A stretch of 64,000 nt of DNA from Mycobacterium sp. EPa45 (GCF_001021385.1 NZ_CP011773.1:3534001-3598000), one strand, 5' to 3'; counted from the stretch's first letter, positions 14,718-25,054 are shown. Numbers and translations: made by a program. The notes: generated from the letters alone by a model not told the origin.

Positions 14718-15479
14718 TCATTTGACGGGCTGAGCGTATTGGCGCGCTTTCGGTTGCCGCAAGGTGGTGATGTCCACCTTGTCGGACTGCGCGACGGTCA
14801 TTCGCCCACCCACCCGCTCGACGCTGTCGACCGCACCGCCGGGGATGTTCATCGCCGCAGCCAGGGTGGGTGGATCGCCAATGGCCAGAACAGAATACGG
14901 CGGGCCGAGCGTCTGCGTGTCGATCACCAGCGCGCCGGGACTGCCGACCACCCAGGTGTCGACCCCAACCCGGACGGCCTGCTGGCCGGAGCGGATCTCC
15001 ATCGCCTCCGCGCCTGCGGCCCGCAGCTCGTTGATGACGTCGAGCATGGTCTCGGGCGCGACCCCCGGTCCGGGATCGTCGATGGTGATCGTCACGCCGG
15101 GCCCGGTGGCCGCGACGGTACCGATGAGGATCGACAGGGCGGCCAGCCTGGCCTGCGCGTTCTGGATCGCCGCCTGATCGCTGCTGCCCGCGGTCTGCAT
15201 GGCCGCGAGGTTGCGCTGCAGTTCGGCGACCTCGGTGTTGAGCGTGGCTTCCCGCTGCTGCAGCGAGCCGAGCAGGACGAGCAGGTCGGCCGGGCGCGCG
15301 GTGTCCAGGGCGTCGCCGGACTCGGTCTGGCGGGCCTGGGTGGCGATGGCCACACCGAGCATCAGGCACAGCAGCACGCCGAGCACACCGAAGATCACCT
15401 GCACGCGACTGCGGGGCCGGCGCACCGGCGCCGGCGCCGGGCCGGGCAGTTCGTGGCGGCCGTGCTCCTCGTCGGTCAC
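14718..15479 (-). CDS. DUF881 membrane-anchored protein (Rv1825-type)
   Basis: A 253-residue DUF881 protein. A cytoplasmic N-terminus rich in Pro/Arg is followed by one transmembrane helix at about 28-48 ([20 protein letters not shown]), a coiled-coil-like stretch (about 55-110) and the DUF881 domain ending [17 protein letters not shown]. It is a paralogue of the gene at 15859. With the small basic protein between them it forms the conserved Rv1823-Rv1825 set, which I believe is associated with cell division or envelope functions in actinobacteria; the exact role is unknown. It starts 1 nt after the stop of the small basic gene upstream. Confidence 0.88.
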   Translation of the reverse strand: MTDEEHGRHELPGPAPAPVRRPRSRVQVIFGVLGVLLCLMLGVAIATQARQTESGDALDTARPADLLVLLGSLQQREATLNTEVAELQRNLAAMQTAGSSDQAAIQNAQARLAALSILIGTVAATGPGVTITIDDPGPGVAPETMLDVINELRAAGAEAMEIRSGQQAVRVGVDTWVVGSPGALVIDTQTLGPPYSVLAIGDPPTLAAAMNIPGGAVDSVERVGGRMTVAQSDKVDITTLRQPKARQYAQPVK

Positions 15480-15480
15480 C

Positions 15481-15840
15481 TCACGCCCCGAACAACCTGC
15501 GTCTCAGCGCGGCGGCGTTGCCGAAGATGCGGATGCCGAGGACGACGATGATCGCGGTCGACAACTGCGTGCCCACGCCGAGTTGATCGCCGACGTACAC
15601 GATCAGCGCGGCGACCAGCACGTTGAAGACGAACGAGACGACGAACACCTTGGGATCGAAGATCTTCTCCAGGTAGGCACGCAGACCGCCGAACACCGCG
15701 TCCAGCGCGGCGACGACGGCGATCGGCAGGTAGGGCTGGATCACCTCGGGGACGCTGGGGTGCAGGACAAGACCCAGCACGATGCCGACGATGAGTGCGG
15801 CGATTCCGATCACTGTGCTAGTCGCCCTTCCCCGGGTCAC
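15481..15840 (-). CDS. Small basic membrane protein (DUF1290, Sbp family)
   Basis: A 119-residue integral membrane protein of the small basic family, with three to four hydrophobic helices (about 7-25, 32-50, 68-85, 88-105). The loop FGGLRAYLEKIFDPKVFVVSFVFN is conserved in this family. It lies between two DUF881 genes with 1-18 nt spacing, the same arrangement as Rv1824. In Gram-positives the family co-occurs with division or polar-growth loci. No catalytic residues are apparent. Confidence 0.9.
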   Translation of the reverse strand: MTRGRATSTVIGIAALIVGIVLGLVLHPSVPEVIQPYLPIAVVAALDAVFGGLRAYLEKIFDPKVFVVSFVFNVLVAALIVYVGDQLGVGTQLSTAIIVVLGIRIFGNAAALRRRLFGA

Positions 15841-15858
15841 TGCTGCCCACCGGACCCC

Positions 15859-16773
15859 CTACCGACCGATCTGCTTCGCAAATTTAATCTCCCGTACCGC
15901 ACCCGCGGGCAACGACAGGCCGTCGCCGCTGCTCACGCTGACCCCCACCCCGTAGGACACCTCCAGCAGCCGCAACCGCTGCAGTCCGCCGCTGCGGTCG
16001 AACGTATCGCGCATCTGGCTGGGCGATCCCACCGCCAGAATGGTGTAGGGGCTGCTGATCGGATGATTGTCGACCAGGATGGCGCCGCCCGCCTGGCGGA
16101 TCGTCACGTTGGGTCCCATTCGGACTCCCCCGACCGAGATCGCCTCGGCGCCGCTGGCCCACAGTGAGTTCACCACGAGCTGAAGATCGCGATCCAGAAT
16201 GATCTGGCGGCTGCCGGCCACCCGCTGCTTGGAAACGTCGGACAGGTCGCGCCCGATGCCGGGGTCGGTCACCGTGATGGCGAGGCCGGGCCCGATGACG
16301 GCGGTCGAAGCGGCGGCCAGGCTGAGCGCATCGAGCCGGCTGAGCAGATCGCGGCCGGCCGCGTCCTCGCGCAGCTGGCGGCGCTGGACGGTGTCGGCCT
16401 CGGCGGCCAGCTCGTCGCGGCGGCGGGTGAGCCGGTCGGTGGTGCCTTCGGCGGACCGCACGCTGGCGGCCAGCACCTGCTGGGCCGCGTTCACGCCCGG
16501 CGCGGTCGACCGCGCCTGCGCGACGGCGGCGGCGAACACGACCGCGATCAGCACGGCGGCCAGCGCCTCCCACGCGTGGGTGGCCAGCGGTCGGCGGGGT
16601 TGCGCGGCCTGTTCGCGCTGGGCGGCAGCGGCGGCGTACCCGGGGTCGAGGTGTTCGGTCAGTAGCGAGCGCAGCAGGCCCGGCAGCGGGATCAGGGTGG
16701 GCCGCTGCTCGTGGCGTTCGCTGCGGCCGGCCTGCGGGTCGTAGCCGCCGAGCGCGCTGTCAGGTGCGGGCAT
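15859..16773 (-). CDS. DUF881 membrane-anchored protein (Rv1823-type)
   Basis: A 304-residue DUF881 protein. The N-terminal cytoplasmic region (about 1-65) leads to one membrane helix (about 67-88, [20 protein letters not shown]), a coiled-coil stretch with many Arg/Glu/Gln residues (about 105-150) and the DUF881 domain with [21 protein letters not shown]. The 14-nt overlap of its start with the end of pgsA2 implies coupled translation. It probably works with the other DUF881 protein and the small basic protein as a membrane complex (inference from fixed co-location). Confidence 0.88.
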   Translation of the reverse strand: MPAPDSALGGYDPQAGRSERHEQRPTLIPLPGLLRSLLTEHLDPGYAAAAAQREQAAQPRRPLATHAWEALAAVLIAVVFAAAVAQARSTAPGVNAAQQVLAASVRSAEGTTDRLTRRRDELAAEADTVQRRQLREDAAGRDLLSRLDALSLAAASTAVIGPGLAITVTDPGIGRDLSDVSKQRVAGSRQIILDRDLQLVVNSLWASGAEAISVGGVRMGPNVTIRQAGGAILVDNHPISSPYTILAVGSPSQMRDTFDRSGGLQRLRLLEVSYGVGVSVSSGDGLSLPAGAVREIKFAKQIGR

Positions 16774-17356
16774 CGGTGACGCCGGACTTGGGCAGCGTGG
16801 TCACGACCAGACGGACCTGCAGCAGGTACAGCACCGCCGACCACAGGTACATGCCGACGCCCCAGATCAGGAAACCCCAGCCACACGCGCCGATCACATG
16901 GCTCCACGTCGCATCCCACTGGCCGAGCAGCACCAGCGGGAAACCGGACATCAGCGCAAACGTCGCGGCCTTGCCGATGTAGGTGACCGGCAGCGCGGTC
17001 AGTCCTCGGCTGCGCACCACCGGAAGGGTGGCGGCCAGCACCAGATCACGGCCGATCAGGGTCGCGATCAGCCACCACGGCACCACACCGGCGAAGCCCA
17101 TACCCAGCGGCACGGCCAGCATGTAGATCCGGTCGACCAGCGGGTCCAGCAGCGCACCCAAGCGCGACGACTGGTTGGGCACCAGGCGAGCGATCTTGCC
17201 GTCCGCCCAGTCGGAGAAGCCGCTGAACATCAGGATCGCGACCGCGAGTGCGTACGCGTCGGTGGCAAGGAGCAGGTACAGGAACACCGGCACCAGCACC
17301 AGCCGGATCACCGACAGGACGTTCGGGATCGTCAGCACCCGATCACGGCGGTCCAT
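16760..17356 (-). CDS. pgsA2: CDP-alcohol phosphatidyltransferase (PgsA2-type)
   Basis: A 198-residue multi-pass membrane enzyme transferring a phosphatidyl group from CDP-diacylglycerol to an alcohol. The signature D-x2-D-G-x2-A-R-x8-G-x3-D-x3-D is present as DWADGKIAR followed by GALLDPLVD near residues 49-76. I start it at ATG 17356 ([19 protein letters not shown]); the longer in-frame reading runs back into secA2 and gives no family-like sequence. It corresponds to Rv1822. The acceptor alcohol (glycerol phosphate, phosphatidylglycerol or inositol phosphate) cannot be told from sequence alone. Confidence 0.9.
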   Translation of the reverse strand: MDRRDRVLTIPNVLSVIRLVLVPVFLYLLLATDAYALAVAILMFSGFSDWADGKIARLVPNQSSRLGALLDPLVDRIYMLAVPLGMGFAGVVPWWLIATLIGRDLVLAATLPVVRSRGLTALPVTYIGKAATFALMSGFPLVLLGQWDATWSHVIGACGWGFLIWGVGMYLWSAVLYLLQVRLVVTTLPKSGVTDART

Positions 17357-17372
17357 GGTGATGAACTTAGCC

Positions 17373-19706
17373 CTAGCGGAAGACCCCGGGCAGGCTGAGC
17401 GCGGACAACGTGTCGTCGTTGAGCGGGTTGTCGTGGACCATGTAGGTCCATGTCGAGGTCGGGCGCGCCAGCTTCGACAGGTCCAGGCCCTGCTCCTCTT
17501 CGAGGATGTTGGCGGTTTCAAAGGTCTGCTGGGCGGCCTCGATGGCGTCGGCGGCCAGGTTCGCGAACGCGTCGACGGCCATCCGGTGGAACTCGTCGAG
17601 CGGGTTCTGCCGGCCCAGCGCTCGCAGGTGGATGCTCTCCCGGATGTCGGCCAGGTAAGCCAGGTGGTCGGCCCAGCCGCGGTCGAGGTGGAACAGCATG
17701 ATCTGACGGCAGATGACCTCCAGCTGCTCCTCGCTGGACTTCTCGGCGAGCTCCTCGTATCGGTCCGGCGAGAGTTCCTTGAGTTCGTTGCGCGCGGCCG
17801 GCGTGCTCAGCAGCGTATTGCGCCGCTCCACGATGATGGCCCGCTGCTGGGCGATGAGCTGGTTGTAGCGCCAGGTGTTGGCATGTACGTCGAGCAGCCG
17901 GCCCTCGGCGACCCGCTGGGCGTGGTCGAGCAGGGCGCCGGCCTTGGGGCTGGTGATCCGCCCGGTCTCGTCGGCCTCGGTGGGCAGCTTGCCCTCGTCG
18001 AGGTGGGCGACGACGACGTCGTCCTCCCAGCTGGCGAAGAACACCGATGAGCCGGGGTCGCCCTGGCGGCCCGCGCGGCCGCGCAGCTGGTTGTCCAGGC
18101 GTTCGGTGCGGTGCCGCCCGGTGCCGATGACGTGCAGGCCACCTAGCTCGGCGACTTTGTCGTGGTCGGTTTCCTCCGACCCGCCGAGCCGGATGTCGGT
18201 ACCGCGGCCGGCCATCTGGGTGGAGACCGTGACGGTGCCGAGCTTGCCGGCTTCGGCGATGACGGCGGCCTCTTCCTCATCGTTCTTGGCGTTGAGGACC
18301 ACCGCCGGAACGCCGCGGCGGACGAGCCGCTCGTGCAGTTCCTCGGACTCGGCGACGTCGTGGGTGCCGACCAGGATCGGCTGACCGGTGGCGTGCACAT
18401 CGACGATGTGCTCCATGATCGCCTCGATCTTGGCCGCCGCGGTGATGTAGACGCGGTCGTCGGCGTCCTCGCGGATGTTGGGCGTGTTCGGCGGGATCGG
18501 TGAGACGCCCAGTTTGTAGAACTGGCGCAGCTGCTCACCGGCGGCCAGCGCGGTACCGGTCATTCCGCAGACCGTCGGATAGCGGTTTATCAGCGCCTGC
18601 ACGGTGATGGTGTCCAGCACCTCGCCGGTCTCGGTGGTCTCGATGCCTTCTTTGGCCTCGACCGCCGCCTGCAGGCCATCCGGCCAGCGCTGCAGCTGGG
18701 CGATGCGGCCGCGGCTGGAGTTGATCAGCTGCACGGCGCCGTCACGGACGATGTAGTGCACGTCGCGCTGCAGCAGCACATGCGCGTGCAGGGCGACGTT
18801 CACCTCGGTCAGGGTGGTGCTGACGTGCTCCTCGGAGTAGAGATCGATCCCGCCGAGCGCGGCCTCGAGCTTCTTGGCCCCCTCCTCGGTGAGGTGGACG
18901 TTGCGGCTGTCGGAGTCGGTGTCGTAATCCCTTCCGGCCGCGAGTTCGCCGACCAGACGGACGATTTCGACCTTGGGGGTCTCCCGATGCGTGGTGCCGG
19001 CCAGCACCAGCGGCACGAGCGCCTCGTCGACGAGCACGGAGTCGGCTTCGTCGATCAGCGCGACGTCGGGGTTGGGCGAGACCAGGTCGGCGACGTCGGT
19101 GACCAACTGGTCACGCAGCACGTCGAAGCCGATTTCGTTGACCGAGGCGTACGTGACGTTGCACTGGTAGGCGGCCCTGCGCTCCGCAGCCGTCGACTCG
19201 GCGGTGATCCAGCCGACCGTGAGGCCCATCGCCTCGATCAGCGGGCCCATCCACTCGGCGTCGCGGCGGGCCAGGTAGTCGTTGATGGTGACGACGTGGA
19301 CGTTGCGCCCACCGAGGGCGTAGCCGGCAGCGGCGATGGCGCCGGCCAGCGTCTTGCCCTCACCGGTGGCCATCTCGATGACATCGCCGGCGAGCATGCG
19401 CAGCGCCCCGGCCAGCTGTACGTCAAAGGGACGGAGTCCGGTCGTCCGGTCCGCAGCCTCGCGGGCGATGGCCAGGAACTGCGGGATATCAGCCGACGAG
19501 GCGAGGTCACCGAGGTCCAGCAACTTCGCGGCCTTGGCCAGCTGCACATCGTCGAGGCCCTTGGCCTTCTCGTTGAACTCGGCCGAGGCGTTCACCTCAG
19601 CCATCGAATGTTCCTTGGCCTTCTCGGTGGTGGCACCGAGCAGGCGCCAGAAGCCCCGGCTGATGCGGCCGGGTCCGACAGCGCTGTCCTTGCGAGTTTT
19701 CGCCAC
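17373..19706 (-). CDS. secA2: Accessory preprotein translocase ATPase SecA2
   Basis: A 777-residue SecA-family ATPase, shorter than housekeeping SecA1 (about 940) and lacking the C-terminal zinc/SecB-binding tail, as expected of mycobacterial SecA2 (Rv1821). Walker A is [13 protein letters not shown], the DEAD-like Walker B is [14 protein letters not shown], and the second helicase domain carries [16 protein letters not shown] and the arginine-finger region [12 protein letters not shown]. It exports a subset of proteins with SecYEG. Start ATG 19706. The 209-nt gap before the next gene (19707-19915) is divergent promoter space with nothing else visible. Confidence 0.96.
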   Translation of the reverse strand: MAKTRKDSAVGPGRISRGFWRLLGATTEKAKEHSMAEVNASAEFNEKAKGLDDVQLAKAAKLLDLGDLASSADIPQFLAIAREAADRTTGLRPFDVQLAGALRMLAGDVIEMATGEGKTLAGAIAAAGYALGGRNVHVVTINDYLARRDAEWMGPLIEAMGLTVGWITAESTAAERRAAYQCNVTYASVNEIGFDVLRDQLVTDVADLVSPNPDVALIDEADSVLVDEALVPLVLAGTTHRETPKVEIVRLVGELAAGRDYDTDSDSRNVHLTEEGAKKLEAALGGIDLYSEEHVSTTLTEVNVALHAHVLLQRDVHYIVRDGAVQLINSSRGRIAQLQRWPDGLQAAVEAKEGIETTETGEVLDTITVQALINRYPTVCGMTGTALAAGEQLRQFYKLGVSPIPPNTPNIREDADDRVYITAAAKIEAIMEHIVDVHATGQPILVGTHDVAESEELHERLVRRGVPAVVLNAKNDEEEAAVIAEAGKLGTVTVSTQMAGRGTDIRLGGSEETDHDKVAELGGLHVIGTGRHRTERLDNQLRGRAGRQGDPGSSVFFASWEDDVVVAHLDEGKLPTEADETGRITSPKAGALLDHAQRVAEGRLLDVHANTWRYNQLIAQQRAIIVERRNTLLSTPAARNELKELSPDRYEELAEKSSEEQLEVICRQIMLFHLDRGWADHLAYLADIRESIHLRALGRQNPLDEFHRMAVDAFANLAADAIEAAQQTFETANILEEEQGLDLSKLARPTSTWTYMVHDNPLNDDTLSALSLPGVFR

Positions 19707-19915
19707 GTGTCAACGGTACCGTCGGCGCCGTTGGACGCCTGATACCAACCTGACGGTTACGCACCCGCAGTTATCAGGGCGGCCGGTTATCTTTGCTTCA
19801 CCGGGTCTGACGGCGGCGCTGAAGCTCACATTTCGCTAGTCATCTGACACACCCGCGCGCCTTCGCCGGAATGCCGGGGTAGGTTCGCCGGGAAAGCCAT
19901 CGGAGGAGAAGCGCG

Positions 19916-21829
19916 TTGGAGATGTTCCACCCGTCCATGGACTGGGGACACGAGCTCGTCCCGTCCCTGATCTGGATCGCCAAGGCGTGGGCCATCAGCG
20001 CCGTCCTGAGCCTGATCGTGTTGGTCATCCTGGCCAAGTACACGACCTGGGGCCGGCAGTACTGGCGGATCACCGGCGAATACTTCAAGGGTCGGCAGAG
20101 CATCAGGGTCTGGATCTGGGTCGGCGTGCTGCTGTTGTCGACGATCATCTCGGTGCGCCTCGACGTGCTGCTCAGCTACTACAGCAATGACCTGTACACC
20201 TCGCTGCAGGTGGCGTTCCAGGGTGCCGGCGGCGGCAATGAGGAAATGAAGCAGTCCGGCATCCACGGGTTCTGGGCGGCGCTGATCCTGTTCGCCATTC
20301 TGGCAACCATCTACATCAGCCGGGTGATGCTGGACATCTATCTGATGCAGCGGTTCATCATCCGCTGGCGCGTGTGGCTCACCGACCGGCTCACCTGCGA
20401 CTGGCTTGACGACCACGCGTACTACCGCACCCGCTTCACCGACAGCGATATCGACAACCCCGACCAGCGCATCCAGTACGACATCGACATCTTCACCGCC
20501 GGCGTCGGCTCGTCACCGAACCAGCCGACGATCATGAGCTCCAACACCCTGCTGTTCGGCGCCATCAACTCTCTGGTGACGGTCGTTTCGTTCACCGTGA
20601 TCCTGTGGAACCTGTCCGGTCCGCTGACGTTCCTCGGGGTGACGCTCGGGCACGCGTTGTTCTGGGTGGTCCTGGTCTATGTGATCTTCGCGACGATCAT
20701 CGCGTTCTGGATCGGCCACCCGCTGATCAAGCTGAGTTTCCGCAACGAGCTGACCAACGCCGTGTTCCGCTACGCGCTGGTGCGCCTGCGTGATGCCGCC
20801 GAGGCCGTCGGCTTCTATCGGGGCGAGAACGCCGAGCGCGGGCTGCTGCGCGCCAAGTTCGCCCAGATCATCGCCAACTACAAGCGCTATGTGAACCGCA
20901 CGATCGCCCTGACCGGCTGGAACCTGTCGATGAGCCAGATCATCAACCCGCTGCCGTTGGTGATCCAGGCGCCGCGGCTGTTCGCCGGGCAGATCGACCT
21001 CGGTGACGTCACCCAGTCGTCGAGTGCGTTCGGCTCCATCCACGACTCACTGTCGTTTTTCCGCAACGCCTATGACTCGTTCGCTTCCTACCGGGCCGCC
21101 ATCATCCGTCTGCACGGTCTGGTGGAAACCAACGCCGAGGCCCGCGAACTGCCCAAGCTGACCACGGTCGCCAGCCACGACGGCTCGGTGGAGTTGCGCC
21201 GGGTCGAGGTCCGCACCCCCAGCGGCGCCCAGCTCGTCGATCCGATCGATCTGCGGCTGGAGCCGGGCGAGACGCTCGTCATCACCGGACCCTCGGGCGC
21301 CGGCAAGACGACGCTGCTGCGCAGCCTCGCGCAGCTGTGGCCGTTCACCTCGGGCACCCTGTGCCGCCCCGACGATGACGACACCATGTTCCTGTCGCAG
21401 ATGCCCTATGTCCCGCTGGGCGATCTGCGCACGGTGGTGTCCTACCCGGCCACATCCGGCGCGATCAGCGATGACGAGCTGCAGCAGGCGCTGTCCAAAG
21501 TTGCTTTGTCGCACTTGACGATTCGGCTCAACGAGTCCCAGGACTGGGCGAAGGTGCTCTCACCGGGCGAGCAGCAGCGCATCGCGTTCGCCCGCGTGCT
21601 GCTGACCAAGCCGAAGGCAGTCTTCCTCGACGAGGCCACCTCGGCGCTGGACGAGGGTCTGGAGTTCGCGCTCTACGAGATGGTGCGCACCGAGCTGCCG
21701 AACACCATCCTGGTCAGCGTCAGCCACCGCAGCACCGTCGAGCAGCATCACGTCAAGCACCTGGAGCTGCTCGGCGAGGGCCAGTGGCGCCTCGGTCACG
21801 TCGAAGGCAACGAACCGGCGACGGTCTGA
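19916..21829 (+). CDS. bacA: BacA/SbmA-like ABC transporter, fused permease-ATPase (Rv1819c-type)
   Basis: A 637-residue exporter-fold ABC protein: six hydrophobic segments in the first 350 residues (SbmA/BacA-like fold) and a C-terminal ATPase with Walker [12 protein letters not shown] (about 460), signature LSPGEQQR and Walker [14 protein letters not shown]. It closely matches Rv1819c, which imports cobalamin and hydrophilic peptides such as bleomycin. I favour the TTG at 19916, because GGAGGAG at 19902-19908 lies 7 nt upstream. The ATG at 19922 would be 13 nt away. It is monocistronic, followed by a broken regulator gene. Confidence 0.93.
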   Translation: MEMFHPSMDWGHELVPSLIWIAKAWAISAVLSLIVLVILAKYTTWGRQYWRITGEYFKGRQSIRVWIWVGVLLLSTIISVRLDVLLSYYSNDLYTSLQVAFQGAGGGNEEMKQSGIHGFWAALILFAILATIYISRVMLDIYLMQRFIIRWRVWLTDRLTCDWLDDHAYYRTRFTDSDIDNPDQRIQYDIDIFTAGVGSSPNQPTIMSSNTLLFGAINSLVTVVSFTVILWNLSGPLTFLGVTLGHALFWVVLVYVIFATIIAFWIGHPLIKLSFRNELTNAVFRYALVRLRDAAEAVGFYRGENAERGLLRAKFAQIIANYKRYVNRTIALTGWNLSMSQIINPLPLVIQAPRLFAGQIDLGDVTQSSSAFGSIHDSLSFFRNAYDSFASYRAAIIRLHGLVETNAEARELPKLTTVASHDGSVELRRVEVRTPSGAQLVDPIDLRLEPGETLVITGPSGAGKTTLLRSLAQLWPFTSGTLCRPDDDDTMFLSQMPYVPLGDLRTVVSYPATSGAISDDELQQALSKVALSHLTIRLNESQDWAKVLSPGEQQRIAFARVLLTKPKAVFLDEATSALDEGLEFALYEMVRTELPNTILVSVSHRSTVEQHHVKHLELLGEGQWRLGHVEGNEPATV

Positions 21830-21889
21830 TCGCCGCGGTAGTACCCGGCGTCCCCCCTGGGACGTAGTTCAAGATCAGTCCCCGGCACG

Positions 21890-22292
21890 ATGTGCTCGGC
21901 GCACCGAGTTCATGGAAGTAGCCGCGCCGGCGCAGCCGGTTTCGTGCTGAAGGACTCGCCTGCCGAAGAAACTCATCCGAGCCGTGCGCGCGGTCGCTGC
22001 CGGCCAGGGTTTCCTCGACCCGGCGGTCACCGCGCGAATCCTGACCGCGTACCGGCGCACCGGGGCGCCCACGCGCCCCAACACCGCGCTGGAAAACGTC
22101 ACCCCGCGCGAGATCGACGTCCTCACACTGATCGGCAAAGGCCGGACAAACGGCGAAATTGCCCACGAGCTCGGAATTTCCGCACTCACCGTCAAGACGC
22201 ACATCGGCCGGATCTTCACCAAACTCGGACTGCGCGACCGCGCCTCGGCGATCGTGTTCGCCTACGATCATCGCCTGGTGTCGTCGCCCTGA
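21890..22292 (+). pseudogene. Remnant of a NarL/LuxR-type response regulator
   Basis: A degraded regulator. In one frame 21930-21970 encodes the end of a receiver domain (RAGAAGFVLKDSPAEE). The homology then continues one frame over from 21972 (LIRAVRAVAAGQGFLDP) through a complete LuxR-type HTH (about 22096-22280; TPREIDVLTLIGKGRTNGEIA, SALTVKTHIGRIFTKLGL). The join needs removal of one A from the triplet A run at 21969-21971. The first roughly 100 receiver residues, including the phospho-Asp, are absent upstream, so this is both truncated and frameshifted. An independent 102-residue ORF from 21984 could in principle still make an HTH-only protein. Confidence 0.85.
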
Positions 22293-22296
22293 CGTC

Positions 22297-23760
22297 TCAG
22301 CCGCCAAGTGCCACCTTGGCGGCGTGCGTTCCGGCGCGCCGCCCGAAGAACGAGCCCTCCCCCAGCTGGGTGCCACTGGCATAACCCTTGCCGTCCTGGG
22401 CGATATTGGATGCGCACGCGCCCGCCGCGTACAACCCGGGGATCACGCTGCCGTCGTCGCGCAACACCTCGCCGTCGACGTCGGTGGCCAGACCGCCGAC
22501 GGTGAAGCCGGAATACATCGCCTTGCCGAGCGTCAGATCGAAGGCCCCCCACGGCCCCTTGTCTTGTGGCGCAAGGAATTCCGGCTGCTTGTGGAACTCG
22601 GGGTCCTCGCCCTGTGCGGCGTACTTGTTGTAGTTGTTCAGTGTCTCGACAAGATTGCCTGGCGGGATGCCCAGTGCGGCTTCCATCTCCTCAACGGTCT
22701 CCCAGCCGTCGATGAACGTGATGAGCGGGATCTCCGGGCGCTGCATGTGCGCTTCGTCGACGATCAGGTACGCCGCACTGTCGGGCTGGTCCATCACGAA
22801 ACCCGAAGTGCGCGAATGGTAGGAGTCTTCGGTGACGAACCGCTTGCCCTCCTTGTTGACGATGATTCCGGTCAGCAGGATCGACGGCGGGTAGACGGGC
22901 GCGGTGATGAAGATCTGGTCCATGTGCTTGGTTGCCCCGCCCACCGACTCACCGAGGCGGATGCCCAGGCCGTCGTCGTAGGTGTTGCCGAGCACGAACG
23001 GCTTCTCGGCGAGCTTCGGCGTGAGCTTGGCGACCATCTCCGGATTCATCACGAACCCACCCGCGGCGATCACTACCGCCTTCGCCCGGATCGACCCGGT
23101 CTCGGTGAACTTCTTCCACGACACCCCGACCACCGAGTCGCCATCGACCACGAGGTTGGTCGCGCCGGTCTCGTAGCGGATCTGCACACCCAACTCGGCG
23201 CACCGTTTGAGCAGCAGGTCGATCACCATGGCCGCGCCCTGGGTGTCACCGGGAACCGGCACTTTGTGGCCGCGCGGGGCGGGCACTGCCATGTTCTTGT
23301 ACGGCCACACCTTCTCGTTGCCGGTGAACATCAGGCCCTCGGTGTTGGGCTGGATGACCGCCTTTTCGGGGTAATAGCTCCGCTCGAACGCGATCCCGAG
23401 TTCCTCGAGCCAGTCGAAGTGCTCGACGCTGCCCTCGCAGTAGGCGCGGATCTTGTCGAGTTCGGGCTCACGCGACACCGCGACCAGGTACTTGTACATC
23501 TCCTCGACGCTGTCGCTGTGCCCGGTCGCCTTCTGCACCGCGGTTCCGCCACCGAGGTAGAAATGGCCGCCGGCCATCGAGGTCGTGCCACCGGCGACCG
23601 CTGCGCGCTCGAGTACGAGGACCCGCGCGCCGGCGGCGGCGGCGCTGACCGCCGCGCACCCGCCGCCGATGCCGAACCCGATCACCACGACGTCGAACTC
23701 GTCGGACCACTCGGTCACGTCCGAGGCGGCGACGGTCGTGGGAATGTCCAGGCCACTCAT
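22297..23760 (-). CDS. FAD-dependent oxidoreductase, 3-ketosteroid dehydrogenase/fumarate reductase family
   Basis: A 487-residue flavoprotein starting ATG 23760 after an aggagcagca leader. The FAD-binding N-terminus reads VVIGFGIGGGCAAVSAAAAG with acidic strand end VLVLERA; TSMAGGHFYLGGGTAVQ and the C-terminal FAD block GLYAAGACASNIAQDGKGYASG are typical of the KstD/flavocytochrome c fumarate reductase family. It overlaps the VOC gene upstream by 4 nt (ATGA). A KstR-like operator lies upstream of that gene, which supports a role in steroid or related polycyclic ring dehydrogenation (inference). The exact substrate is not determinable. Confidence 0.88.
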   Translation of the reverse strand: MSGLDIPTTVAASDVTEWSDEFDVVVIGFGIGGGCAAVSAAAAGARVLVLERAAVAGGTTSMAGGHFYLGGGTAVQKATGHSDSVEEMYKYLVAVSREPELDKIRAYCEGSVEHFDWLEELGIAFERSYYPEKAVIQPNTEGLMFTGNEKVWPYKNMAVPAPRGHKVPVPGDTQGAAMVIDLLLKRCAELGVQIRYETGATNLVVDGDSVVGVSWKKFTETGSIRAKAVVIAAGGFVMNPEMVAKLTPKLAEKPFVLGNTYDDGLGIRLGESVGGATKHMDQIFITAPVYPPSILLTGIIVNKEGKRFVTEDSYHSRTSGFVMDQPDSAAYLIVDEAHMQRPEIPLITFIDGWETVEEMEAALGIPPGNLVETLNNYNKYAAQGEDPEFHKQPEFLAPQDKGPWGAFDLTLGKAMYSGFTVGGLATDVDGEVLRDDGSVIPGLYAAGACASNIAQDGKGYASGTQLGEGSFFGRRAGTHAAKVALGG

Positions 23761-24248
23761 TGCTGCTCCTGTTTCACATAGTCGAAGAACGTGCGGATCT
23801 CGTCGGGGATGTAAGCGATTTCCAGGTAGGGCACGCCGGCCGCGGCGGCGGACACGTACGCGAACCGCATGCCGCCCGGCATGACACCGCGGGCGACGAC
23901 CTCCGCCTTCGAGCCCGCTTCGGTCAGCGCGGCCTCGAAGGCGTCGGCGTCGGGGACCTCCACGCAGATGTGGTGCAACCCGGGCCCGCTGTCGGCCAAG
24001 AAGTCCGTATAGATGCTCTCGCCACGGGTCGGCGCGATGAGCTCCAACTGGGTGTCGCCGGCGTAGCTCAGCGAGATGTCGGCGTGGTAGTCGGCGGGCG
24101 CGCCTCGGTGCTCGCAGGTATCCGGCCCGAAGTGCACGTCCGGCATCCGGATCCATTTCGCGGCCCCGAGCAGCGTGGTCAGCGCCGCCTCGGTGGCGTC
24201 CAGGTCGCCGGTCACCCACGCGATCTGGACAGGTGTCTGGTCAGTCAT
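23757..24248 (-). CDS. VOC-superfamily (glyoxalase-like) protein
   Basis: A 163-residue protein with two beta-alpha-beta-beta-beta modules of the vicinal-oxygen-chelate fold. Metal-site candidates appear in the N-terminal half (VQIAWVTGDL region) and in GLHHICVEV, with a C-terminal Glu in LEIAYIPDE. The ATG overlaps the TetR stop and its stop overlaps the flavoprotein start, each by 4 nt, so the three genes form a translationally coupled unit. It could be a dioxygenase, epimerase or isomerase acting on the same substrate as the flavoprotein. The KstR-like site 34 nt upstream of its start suggests steroid linkage. Confidence 0.83.
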   Translation of the reverse strand: MTDQTPVQIAWVTGDLDATEAALTTLLGAAKWIRMPDVHFGPDTCEHRGAPADYHADISLSYAGDTQLELIAPTRGESIYTDFLADSGPGLHHICVEVPDADAFEAALTEAGSKAEVVARGVMPGGMRFAYVSAAAAGVPYLEIAYIPDEIRTFFDYVKQEQQ

Positions 24249-24985
24249 CGGTTCGAGGATATCCCCGCCCCGCCGGTGTGGCTAGAACGTGTTCTAGTTT
24301 GCGGTCCGGCGGTCAACATGTCGACGGCCAGCTCGATCTGCTGGTCGAACAATCCCTGCGGATCGGTGAAGGTGTCGGTTCCGTACTGGCCGAAAACCTC
24401 AAGGCTGACGGCCCCGATCACGATCGCCCAGACCGCGGTGCACCGGATCACCAGTGCGTCGTCGCCCGGAAAGCCGAACTCGTCGCGGACCCGCCTCAGG
24501 TCTGTCGACATCGGTTGTGCGACATGGTGTTCGGTGAGGCTAATGTCGCCGGTGACCACGCCGGAAGCCACCGCATCGAACAGCATGCCGATCACCCGCG
24601 TGCCGGGGCCGGTGGTCAACTCGGCGGGGGCGTGATAGCCCGGCACCGGGGTGCCGTACAGCAGCGCCCACTCGGCCGGGTGCTCCAGGGCCCAACCCCG
24701 GATCGCGCGGGCGATGGCCGCGACGTCTGCTCGCCAGCCGCCATCGGTTTCTGCGCGGGCCTGCCCGACTGCGTCGGCGAGGTCGGAGTACGCGTCGACC
24801 AGCAGCAGGGTCAGTAGCGCGTCGCGACTGGAAACGTAGCGATACACCGCCGAGGACACCATGCCGAGCTCGCGGGCGATCGCGCGCACCGACAGGCCGG
24901 CGGCGCCCACGCTGGCCAACTGCCGTCGGCCCAGCTCCACAATCTGAGCCTCGATGCGTTGCCGCGCGTCCTGCCGTTTCCCCAC
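24245..24985 (-). CDS. TetR-family transcriptional regulator
   Basis: A 246-residue TetR protein starting at GTG. The HTH lies at about residues 30-58 (LSVRAIARELGMVSSAVYRYVSSRDALL). The ligand domain contains LEHPAEWALLYGTPVPGY, a pattern typical of the TetR C-terminal 'WHG' subclass. It is divergent from the Ddn-like F420 gene across 100 nt that contain two matching 13-bp operator candidates, so it probably represses both itself and that gene. Its 3' end hosts the KstR-like site and overlaps the VOC gene by 4 nt. Ligand unknown. Confidence 0.9.
   Translation of the reverse strand: MGKRQDARQRIEAQIVELGRRQLASVGAAGLSVRAIARELGMVSSAVYRYVSSRDALLTLLLVDAYSDLADAVGQARAETDGGWRADVAAIARAIRGWALEHPAEWALLYGTPVPGYHAPAELTTGPGTRVIGMLFDAVASGVVTGDISLTEHHVAQPMSTDLRRVRDEFGFPGDDALVIRCTAVWAIVIGAVSLEVFGQYGTDTFTDPQGLFDQQIELAVDMLTAGPQTRTRSSHTGGAGISSNR
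24282..24297. promoter_or_regulatory. KstR-like operator (perfect inverted repeat)
   Basis: CTAGAAC-GT-GTTCTAG is a perfect inverted repeat with 7-bp arms and a 2-bp centre. Positions 24283-24296 read TAGAACGTGTTCTA, fitting the 14-bp KstR consensus TnnAACnnGTTnnA that controls mycobacterial cholesterol catabolism. It lies within the last codons of the TetR gene and 34 nt upstream of the VOC start, so it would control an internal promoter for the VOC and flavoprotein genes rather than the whole unit. Binding is inferred from motif match only. Confidence 0.78.
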
Positions 24986-25006
24986 GTGCCGAGTCTCGCA
25001 CAGCCG

Positions 25007-25019
25007 AGAACACTGCTCT
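25007..25019. promoter_or_regulatory. Candidate TetR operator, site 1
   Basis: AGAACACTGCTCT: 6-bp arms (AGAACA/TGCTCT) around one centre base, with a single mismatch from perfect symmetry. It lies 22 nt upstream of the TetR start codon and shares 11 of 13 bases with site 2, whose centre is 48 bp away. Placement in the divergent promoter region supports autoregulation by the adjacent TetR protein. Confidence 0.6.
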
Positions 25020-25054
25020 TGCTATTCCACGGCGGCGGTGGCATCCTCAAAACA

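Noticed and set aside
18756..19742. 328-aa open frame opposite secA2
   Set aside because: Shadow of the SecA2 coding pattern; low-complexity valine/glycine/aspartate composition.
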